Below, piece by piece: positions 1 to 4,265 of a DNA stretch of 5,506 bases; position 1 is the stretch's first letter, and each line of letters starts with the position of its first letter. This stretch comes from Actinomycetota bacterium. GTDB taxonomy: Bacteria > Actinomycetota > Acidimicrobiia > IMCC26256 > PALSA-610. Position numbers and translations under genes: made by a program. Where the stretch lies: positions 1-5,506 of the forward strand of contig JAUZEI010000436.1 of assembly GCA_030839105.1 (NCBI GenBank). The letters run 5' to 3'. The notes under the pieces were generated by a model, which made no database searches, had not been told where the DNA came from, and saw only the letters and a list, made by a program, of their open reading frames with translations.

Positions 1-41
1 TCCTTGCCCGCGACAAGCAATGCATCGCGCAAGAAGCTCAC
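1..41 (-). CDS. ccmB: CcmB haem-exporter membrane subunit, N-terminal fragment
   Basis: Only the first 13 codons are present; the gene continues past the left edge. Reading from the GTG at 41-39 gives MSFLRDALLVAGK followed by the first two bases of the next codon. A short leader ending in RDALLVAGKD is typical of actinobacterial CcmB, the multi-pass membrane subunit that works with CcmA in the System I cytochrome c maturation complex at the cytoplasmic membrane. The GTG overlaps the ccmA stop codon (GTGA, positions 41-38). A GAGG ribosome-binding site lies 7 bases upstream at 52-49, inside ccmA. The overlap implies translational coupling with ccmA. The identification rests on a very short peptide plus the ccmA neighbour; no membrane segment can be seen yet. 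Confidence 0.72.
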   Translation of the reverse strand, partial: MSFLRDALLVAGK

Positions 42-748
42 GTGCGGGCCTCGATCTCGGCGGCGGTTGGTGTCGGGGGCACTGTCGGGGTCGACCCGGG
101 TGCCGGGACGACGGGCGCCGCATGCACCCGACCGGCGACGATGCGTACCTCACGGGTGGAGAGCCGACGGGCCAGATCGAGCTCGTGCGACGCGAGCATC
201 ACCGTGCACCCCACAGCGGGCGCGGCCCGCACGACCTCTTCCAACACCGCGCGTCCCTGCTCGTCGAGACCGGCGTGCGGCTCGTCGAGCAACAGGAGGC
301 GCGGTTTGCGTGCGATCGCGTTCGCCAGCGAGAGGCGCCGGCGCTGACCCTGCGACAGGCGGCCGTGCGCGACCTGGGCGAGCCGTTGCAGGCCGACGCG
401 TTCGAGCGCGGCGTCGGCGTCGGCCGTGGTATTTCCGGTCGAGCGCGCGACGAAGCGCACGTTCTCGGCGACGGTGAGGTCGTCGTAACAGAACGTCTCG
501 TGCCCGACGAGCGCGACGGCCCGGCGTACGCGCCGCGGTTCCACTGCGAGGTCGACGCCCAGCACTTCAGCCGTACCCGCGCGCAGTGGCAGCAGGCCGG
601 CGCAGAGTCGCAGGAGGGTGGTCTTGCCCGCGCCGTTCGGACCGCTGAGCAGCAACACCTCGCCGGTCTCGACCTCGAGATCGGCACCGGCGAGCGCGGG
701 AAATCGTCCGAGCATGCAGACGGCCGACCGAAGACGTACGCAGCGCAA
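38..748 (-). CDS. ccmA: Haem ABC exporter ATP-binding protein CcmA
   Basis: This is the ATPase of the CcmAB(CD) complex, which acts in cytochrome c maturation at the inner face of the membrane; CcmA hydrolyses ATP to drive release of the haem-loaded chaperone. From the TTG start at 748 the protein has 236 residues. It shows, in order: Walker A GPNGAGKT (36-43), a Q-loop region GHETFCYDDLT (from about 82), signature LSQGQ (131-135), Walker B LLLLDEP (151-157), D-loop GLD (about 160) and H-loop SH (187-188). The TTG was chosen because GGAG sits 6 bases upstream and the first strand then begins CVRLRSAV, as expected for the family. The next start, ATG at 715, would remove that strand and leave Walker A too close to the N-terminus. 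Two oddities are Glu at the usual Q-loop Gln (residue 84) and a Pro/Thr/Ala-rich tail of about 28 residues after the ATPase fold. The ccmB overlap supports CcmA over a generic ABC ATPase. Confidence 0.88.
   Translation of the reverse strand: MRCVRLRSAVCMLGRFPALAGADLEVETGEVLLLSGPNGAGKTTLLRLCAGLLPLRAGTAEVLGVDLAVEPRRVRRAVALVGHETFCYDDLTVAENVRFVARSTGNTTADADAALERVGLQRLAQVAHGRLSQGQRRRLSLANAIARKPRLLLLDEPHAGLDEQGRAVLEEVVRAAPAVGCTVMLASHELDLARRLSTREVRIVAGRVHAAPVVPAPGSTPTVPPTPTAAEIEART
49..52 (-). promoter_or_regulatory. Ribosome-binding site of ccmB
   Basis: On the minus strand this reads GAGG, 7 bases before the GTG at 41. It lies within the last codons of ccmA and supports the overlapping ccmB start. 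Confidence 0.55.
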
Positions 749-754
749 CCAGAG

Positions 755-758
755 CTCC
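755..758 (-). promoter_or_regulatory. Ribosome-binding site deciding the ccmA start
   Basis: GGAG on the minus strand, 6 bases before the TTG at 748. No comparable purine-rich site precedes the alternative ATG at 715, so this site favours the TTG start. Confidence 0.5.
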
Positions 759-841
759 GGGGACCGGGGGTGCGTGTAGGAACGAAGCTTACGGAAGTGC
801 CCGGGAACCGGGCGAACCGGAGCGACCACCGCGCGCGGGCC

Positions 842-847
842 TGTAAT
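842..847 (+). promoter_or_regulatory. Candidate -10 element for the sortase operon
   Basis: TGTAAT, one mismatch from TATAAT, lies in otherwise GC-rich sequence 22 bases upstream of the sortase GTG. Transcription would start near 853-855, leaving a short leader of about 15-17 bases with no Shine-Dalgarno site. No matching -35 is visible. Confidence 0.28.
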
Positions 848-849
848 CA

Positions 850-869
850 CGGCCGGTACCATTCGGCCG
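850..869 (+). repeat. CGGCCG inverted repeat abutting the sortase start codon
   Basis: CGGCCG at 850-855 and again at 864-869 can pair as a 6-bp all-GC stem with an 8-base loop; the GTG start codon begins at 870. Because CGGCCG is itself palindromic, the copies are also direct repeats (CGGCCGGT at 850-857 and 864-871). It could be a protein-binding site, an mRNA hairpin next to the start, or coincidence in GC-rich DNA. Confidence 0.25.
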
Positions 870-1820
870 GTGCGACGTGCGATCGCGGGCATCGGCCGGA
901 CGCTGGTCACGCTGGGGCTGCTGATACTCCTCTTTGTCGTGTATCAGCTCTGGGGAACGGGCATCTTCACCGCGCGCGCCCAGGAAAACCTCAAGCACGA
1001 CATCCGGGCGCAGATCCAAAAGCTCCAGGACGAGAACGACACCGTCGGCCCGGTGCCTACGACGGTGCCGAAACCGGGGTCGACGGGGACGACGCGCACC
1101 ACGGTCTTCTCCCATCGGCTGGCCCCGCTCGTGACGCCGGCGGAGGGCGAAGGCGAGGGTGTCATCTCGATTCCGAGCGTTGGGATCAACTTCTATTACG
1201 TCGAGGGCACATCGCGCGACGACCTGAAGAAGGGTCCGGGCCACTACCCCGGTACGCCCCTTCCCGGCACGATCGGCAACGCCGCGATCGCCGGCCATCG
1301 CACCACCTACCTGCACCCGTTCGGCGACCTGGACAAGGTGAAGATCGGCGACGACATCATCATCACGACGCTCGAGGGCACGACCTTCGCCTACCGGATG
1401 TACCAGCAGCTGATCGTCGCACCCACGGAGGTGTCGGTCGTCGCCAACACGCCCGACGCCCAGCTGACGCTCACCGCGTGCCATCCCAAGGGCTCTGCGG
1501 CCAAGCGCATCGTCGTCAAGGCGAAGCTCGTAGCGGCGAAGAGCGCGAAGCTCACCAAGTCGAAACCGCAACCGGCGAGTGCGGGAACCGGCAAAGGCCG
1601 CACGACGGCGGGGCTCGCCGAAGGTCTCTCGGGTCAGACCCGCAGCTTCGAGCCGACGATCGTGTGGGGCATCGTCGCCGCAGTCATCGGGCTCGCGTGG
1701 TGGTGGACGTTCCGGCGCTGGAGGCACCCCGCCACGTGGCTCATCGGAGTGGTGCCGTTCGTCGTCGCGTTGTTCCCCTTCTACGTGTTCCTGGAGCGCG
1801 CGCTCCCCGCCGGTTACTGA
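870..1820 (+). CDS. Membrane-anchored sortase, probably class E
   Basis: A transpeptidase of the outer membrane face that cleaves a sorting signal and links a protein to the cell wall; class E enzymes are known to prefer LAXTG-type signals. The protein has 316 residues. A signal-anchor helix spans about 11-29, followed by a hydrophilic segment and a Thr/Pro-rich linker (about 60-80). The sortase barrel spans about 97-220, with catalytic His143 in AGHRT, Cys204 in LTACHP and Arg213. A Lys/Ser/Gly-rich linker (about 225-260) leads to two further membrane helices (about 264-280 and 288-307) separated by RRWRH, which by the positive-inside rule puts that loop in the cytoplasm. All three catalytic residues are present. 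The start is a GTG with no Shine-Dalgarno site; no other ATG, GTG or TTG lies in frame in the gap. The dehydratase gene follows after 7 bases. No substrate with a sorting signal is in the window, so its target is unknown. Confidence 0.88.
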   Translation: MRRAIAGIGRTLVTLGLLILLFVVYQLWGTGIFTARAQENLKHDIRAQIQKLQDENDTVGPVPTTVPKPGSTGTTRTTVFSHRLAPLVTPAEGEGEGVISIPSVGINFYYVEGTSRDDLKKGPGHYPGTPLPGTIGNAAIAGHRTTYLHPFGDLDKVKIGDDIIITTLEGTTFAYRMYQQLIVAPTEVSVVANTPDAQLTLTACHPKGSAAKRIVVKAKLVAAKSAKLTKSKPQPASAGTGKGRTTAGLAEGLSGQTRSFEPTIVWGIVAAVIGLAWWWTFRRWRHPATWLIGVVPFVVALFPFYVFLERALPAGY

Positions 1821-1822
1821 GG
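1819..1822 (+). promoter_or_regulatory. Ribosome-binding site deciding the dehydratase start
   Basis: GAGG, sharing its first two bases with the sortase TGA stop and lying 5 bases before the ATG at 1828. It supports that ATG over an in-frame upstream start near 1579, which would overlap most of the sortase C-terminus. Confidence 0.6.
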
Positions 1823-1827
1823 TCGAG

Positions 1828-2715
1828 ATGAACGGTGTCGACCGGGGCGCGGTGCGCGAAGCGGCCGCCCGGATCGCGCCTTACATTCACCGTACGCCCG
1901 TACTTCGGTCGCATTCGCTCGACGACTGGATCGGCACCGAGATCTTCGTGAAGGCGGACCACCTGCAGCGCGTCGGTGCCTTCAAATACCGCGGCGCGAC
2001 CAACGCGGTGCAGTCGTTGCCGGAACCCGAAGCACGTCGTGGTGTTGCGGCCCACTCCTCGGGAAACCACGCGGCGGCACTCGCGCGGGCGGCCGCGACC
2101 CGCGGCGTTCCCGCGTACGTGGTCATGCCCGCGAACGCGTCGGCGGCCAAACGGGCGGCCGTCCTGCGCTACGGCGGAGAAGTGACGACGTGCGACAACA
2201 CGTTGGAGGCGCGCCGGGCGCTACTCGCCGACGTTCTCGAGCGCACCGGGGCGATCGAGATCCACCCCTTCGACGACGAACGCGTCATCGCAGGCGCGGG
2301 AACCGCGGCGCTGGAGCTCACGCAGGAGGTCGCCGGTCTCGATGTGGTCGTGACGCCGATCGGAGGCGGGGGTCTGTGCTCGGGGACATGCATCGCGGTC
2401 GCACCGATACGCGTGATCGGCGGTTCGCCGCGCGATCGGGCGTCGACGCGTGCCGACGGACTTCGCACCGGCCTGTCGGGTCGTACAGAAGCGATCCTGC
2501 ACGAACACGGCGTCGAGCAGGTCGTCGTCGACGAGGCTGAGATCGTCGCCGCTATGCGGGTCGTGTGGGAACGGACGAAGCAGTTGATCGAGCCGAGCGC
2601 CGCGGTGGCGTTCGCGGCGGCACGCGCCGTCGCGCGGGATGGGACGCTGGACGGTGCCCGTGTGGGCGTCATCTGCTCCGGCGGCAACGTCGACCTCGAC
2701 TCGCTTCCCTGGTGA
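1828..2715 (+). CDS. PLP-dependent threonine/serine dehydratase-like protein, shortened
   Basis: A fold-type II PLP enzyme related to catabolic threonine dehydratase and serine racemase, cytosolic. Relatives deaminate Thr or Ser to a 2-oxo acid and ammonia, or racemise Ser. The protein has 295 residues against roughly 315-330 for the family. Visible elements are Lys53 in GAFKYRGA (Schiff-base lysine), SSGNH at 77-81 (binds PLP and substrate; Ser78 matches the racemase catalytic serine), GGGG at 179-182 (PLP phosphate loop), ADGLRT at 209-214, EPSAA at 255-259 and CSGGN at 283-287 (binds the pyridine nitrogen). No ACT regulatory domain is present, so it is not the long biosynthetic IlvA type. 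Between VIGG and ADGLRT only about 10 residues remain where relatives have about 25-30, so the EPxxADD metal loop is missing. It is probably co-transcribed with the sortase. Exact substrate and activity are uncertain. Confidence 0.82.
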   Translation: MNGVDRGAVREAAARIAPYIHRTPVLRSHSLDDWIGTEIFVKADHLQRVGAFKYRGATNAVQSLPEPEARRGVAAHSSGNHAAALARAAATRGVPAYVVMPANASAAKRAAVLRYGGEVTTCDNTLEARRALLADVLERTGAIEIHPFDDERVIAGAGTAALELTQEVAGLDVVVTPIGGGGLCSGTCIAVAPIRVIGGSPRDRASTRADGLRTGLSGRTEAILHEHGVEQVVVDEAEIVAAMRVVWERTKQLIEPSAAVAFAAARAVARDGTLDGARVGVICSGGNVDLDSLPW

Positions 2716-2721
2716 GTCTCA

Positions 2722-2734
2722 GTCGCGGCGCGAC
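2722..2734 (+). terminator. Terminator-like hairpin after the dehydratase gene
   Basis: GTCGC-GGC-GCGAC is a perfect 5-bp stem with a 3-base loop, starting 7 bases after the TGA. No T-run follows, so it would at best be a weak or factor-assisted terminator. An outer pair, CTCAG (2718-2722) and CTGAG (2747-2751), could form an alternative structure. Confidence 0.3.
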
Positions 2735-2784
2735 GCAAGGCTGAAGCTGAGCGGACGCGCGGCACACCCGGCGGTGACCCGAAC

Positions 2785-2820
2785 GTGGCCCGCGGTGACG
2801 GGAAGAACGCGCCGGGCCGC
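2785..2820. terminator. Possible bidirectional terminator hairpin between convergent genes
   Basis: GGCCCG at 2787-2792 pairs with CGGGCC at 2813-2818; an outer G-C and a G-T pair extend it to 8 bp. The loop is 20 bases. It ends immediately before the stop codon of the crotonase gene on the minus strand and lies about 70 bases past the dehydratase stop, so it could serve both strands. It has no T-run. Confidence 0.27.
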
Positions 2821-3582
2821 TCAGCTGCCTTTGAACTCGGGGCTGCGCTTCTCGGCGAAGGCGGCCATGCCCTCCTGAAGATCGTCGCTCGCGAAGGCTC
2901 CGGCTTCGAGCGCGGCAATCTCGGCCTGGGCTTCGTCGGAAAGCCATTGGGCCTCGGCGACGAGATTCAAAGCGCGCTTGTGCCCGCGGACCGTGAGAGG
3001 AGCCGACGCCGCGATCTCACCGGCCAGCGCGAACGCAGTGCTCAGCGCGTCGTGGTCGACGTGCTGGACGAGTCCGAGCCGCTGCGCCTCTTCCGCGTCG
3101 ACCGAGCGACCCGCGAGCAGGAAGTCGCGCGCCGCGCCCTGCCCGACGAGTTGCGCGAGTCGCCAGATGTTGCGAGCACTCAGGTGGATACCGAGCTTTC
3201 CACCGGGAATCGCGAGCCGCGCGCCGAGCGCGGCGACGCGCACGTCGCAGGCCACGGCGAGTTGCATACCCGCACCGATGGCAGGCCCATTGATTGCGGC
3301 GATCACGGGAGCCGGATGGCCGACGATCGCGTCGAGCACCTCCTCGAACGCAGGCCGGAACGTGTCGGAGTGCGCGTCGCCCTCTTTGGCGAACCGGGAG
3401 ACGAGATCGGCGCCCGAGCAGAACGCGGTCCCTGCCCCGGTGATCACGATCGCGCGAAGCCCGGCGGATCCCTCGAGATGACCGCGCAGCTGGTCGCAGA
3501 GCTCCGCGTTCAGTGCGTTCCGGCGCTCCTCACGGTCGATGGTCGCGATCCCGACCCGGCCCCGTTCGTCGAAATGGATCAC
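2821..3582 (-). CDS. Enoyl-CoA hydratase/isomerase-family protein lacking both catalytic Glu
   Basis: A 253-residue crotonase-fold protein, normal for the family; it should bind acyl-CoA thioesters in the cytosol. Visible landmarks are RNALNAEL (21-28), the first oxyanion segment AFCSGADL (53-60), the second NGPAIGAGMQLA (98-109), CDVRVA (112-117) and the C-terminal KRSPEFKGS typical of actinobacterial members. Compared with rat liver enoyl-CoA hydratase, the positions of Glu144 and Glu164 are Gln107 and Gly127 here, so ordinary water addition is doubtful. The overall wording resembles M. tuberculosis EchA6, reported as an acyl-CoA-binding protein without hydratase activity; this comparison is from memory. 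The GTG start was chosen because an in-frame stop (that of the biotin carrier gene) lies just upstream; no Shine-Dalgarno site is obvious. It is the last gene of the carboxylase run, 15 bases after the biotin carrier. The acyl-CoA substrate is unknown. Confidence 0.87.
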   Translation of the reverse strand: MIHFDERGRVGIATIDREERRNALNAELCDQLRGHLEGSAGLRAIVITGAGTAFCSGADLVSRFAKEGDAHSDTFRPAFEEVLDAIVGHPAPVIAAINGPAIGAGMQLAVACDVRVAALGARLAIPGGKLGIHLSARNIWRLAQLVGQGAARDFLLAGRSVDAEEAQRLGLVQHVDHDALSTAFALAGEIAASAPLTVRGHKRALNLVAEAQWLSDEAQAEIAALEAGAFASDDLQEGMAAFAEKRSPEFKGS

Positions 3583-3597
3583 GCGCGCCGGCTTTGT

Positions 3598-3816
3598 TCA
3601 GGACTCGTCGATCAGGGCGATGCGATCGCCCTCCTGCACCGTCTGGCCCGGTTCGACGTCGAGCTCGCGCACGACGCCCGGGACCTCGGTGATCACAGGG
3701 ATCTCCATCTTCATCGACTCGAGGATGCAGATCTCGTCGCCCTCGGCGACCATCTGGCCCACCTCGACGCCGACTTGCCAGACATTCGCGGTGATCTCCG
3801 CGTAGATCTCGGACAT
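3598..3816 (-). CDS. Stand-alone biotin/lipoyl attachment domain protein (biotin carrier)
   Basis: A 72-residue protein that is a single biotinyl domain. ESMKMEIP at 33-40 puts the modified lysine at Lys36; the flanking Met residues are typical of biotin, not lipoate, attachment. A mirrored hairpin with GVVRELDVEPGQTVQEGD (47-64) completes the half-domain repeat. It should carry CO2 on biotin between a biotin carboxylase and a carboxyltransferase. Length and wording resemble the mycobacterial biotinylated protein TB7.3. Most actinobacterial acyl-CoA carboxylases fuse this domain to the biotin carboxylase, so a separate carrier two genes after a carboxyltransferase suggests a split enzyme or an extra carrier. 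The ATG start is 20 bases after the GNAT stop with no Shine-Dalgarno site; a -10-like TACGAT lies 7 bases upstream (see that entry). The missing partner, biotin carboxylase, is not in the window. Confidence 0.9.
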   Translation of the reverse strand: MSEIYAEITANVWQVGVEVGQMVAEGDEICILESMKMEIPVITEVPGVVRELDVEPGQTVQEGDRIALIDES

Positions 3817-3823
3817 GGGCGGG

Positions 3824-3829
3824 ATCGTA
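3824..3829 (-). promoter_or_regulatory. Candidate -10 element for a leaderless biotin-carrier transcript
   Basis: TACGAT on the minus strand fits the actinobacterial TANNNT -10 pattern and ends 7 bases before the ATG at 3816. That spacing would put the transcription start at or within a base or so of the ATG. The absence of a Shine-Dalgarno site before this gene fits a leaderless start. No -35 match is seen, and the gene may equally be read from the operon promoter upstream. Confidence 0.35.
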
Positions 3830-3836
3830 GGCGGCG

Positions 3837-4265
3837 TCAGAGGTTCTTGCTGTATCTGCGCATGCCCTCGTAGTGGTGGAATCCGACTGATTCCCAGAAC
3901 GCGGGGGCGATCTCATTGTCACCTTCGACCAGCGCGCTGAGCCGGACCGCGCCCGCGGCGCGCAACCAGGTCTCGGCTGCGCCTGCCAACCGGCGCGCGA
4001 GACCCTGGCGTCGCCAGGCCGGATCGACAGCCATCCGGTACACGTTCCCTCGCCAGCCGTCGAATGTCGCGATGACCGACCCGATGACGGTGCCGTGCCC
4101 GTCGACCGCGACCAGCAGCGCCGCATGAGCCGCCGCGACGACGCGCGTGACGTCGAGAACCGTGTCGGTCGGACTCGGATGCGCGCCGGCGCGAATCCAG
4201 AACGCGAGCACCTCTTCGACCTCGTCGGTGGTTCCGGGCCGGATGATCGGAGCGCGCGGGCTCAC
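3837..4265 (-). CDS. GNAT family N-acetyltransferase
   Basis: A 142-residue single-domain GNAT protein, which would transfer an acetyl or other acyl group from acyl-CoA to an amine. The core is visible: strand VIGSVIATFDGWRGNVYRMAV (about 60-80), the acetyl-CoA pyrophosphate loop RRQGLA (85-90) at the start of a helix, and a C-terminal AFWESVGFHHYEGMRRYSKNL (122-142) that supplies the usual late aromatic and Tyr residues. The acceptor substrate cannot be read from sequence; RimI-like protein acetylation and small-molecule acetylation are both possible. The GTG start overlaps the stop of the carboxyltransferase gene by 4 bases (GTGA, 4265-4262) and has no Shine-Dalgarno site, so translation is probably coupled. 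Its position inside a carboxylase operon is unusual and may hint at a role with CoA thioesters or in lysine acylation of the complex; that is inference. Confidence 0.88.
   Translation of the reverse strand: MSPRAPIIRPGTTDEVEEVLAFWIRAGAHPSPTDTVLDVTRVVAAAHAALLVAVDGHGTVIGSVIATFDGWRGNVYRMAVDPAWRRQGLARRLAGAAETWLRAAGAVRLSALVEGDNEIAPAFWESVGFHHYEGMRRYSKNL

Larger units (their letters stand above)
749..869. promoter_or_regulatory. Divergent intergenic region, ccmA / sortase
   Basis: These 121 bases separate two divergent genes and must hold both start regions. On the plus strand, TGTAAT at 842-847 matches the -10 consensus at five of six bases. No good -35 is seen 16-18 bases upstream. Two copies of GAACCGG (805-811, 814-820) lie 9 bases apart and could be a half-site pair or chance in GC-rich DNA. 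No clear -10 was found for ccmA. Only the location is well supported; the individual elements are guesses. Confidence 0.4.

Noticed and set aside
805..820. Tandem GAACCGG repeats as an operator or start of a repeat array
   Set aside because: There are only two 7-base copies in GC-rich DNA and no further units; chance is a sufficient explanation. No CRISPR-like or transposon-end repeats were found anywhere in the window.
749..910. Extension of ccmA to the upstream ATG at 910
   Set aside because: It would cross the start of the divergent sortase gene and add about 54 residues unlike any ABC ATPase N-terminus. The TTG at 748 has GGAG at proper spacing.
1579..1827. Upstream in-frame extension of the dehydratase gene
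   Set aside because: The extra residues are Arg/Ser-rich, overlap the sortase C-terminus and match nothing. The ATG at 1828 has a good GAGG site and begins the family's N-terminus.
20..1831. A 603-residue plus-strand open frame across the whole ccmA and sortase region
   Set aside because: It is antisense to ccmA and out of frame with the sortase, has low-complexity Arg/His-rich content and no recognisable domain. Long shadow frames are expected in GC-rich DNA.
2716..2820. A small RNA or short gene in the convergent gap
   Set aside because: The gap has only about 105 bases; I see hairpins but no tRNA-like cloverleaf, promoter or plausible start plus ribosome-binding site.
2785..3873. A 362-residue plus-strand frame opposite the crotonase and biotin carrier genes
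   Set aside because: The opposite strand encodes two clear conserved families; this frame is rich in Arg, Asp and His and has no domain pattern.
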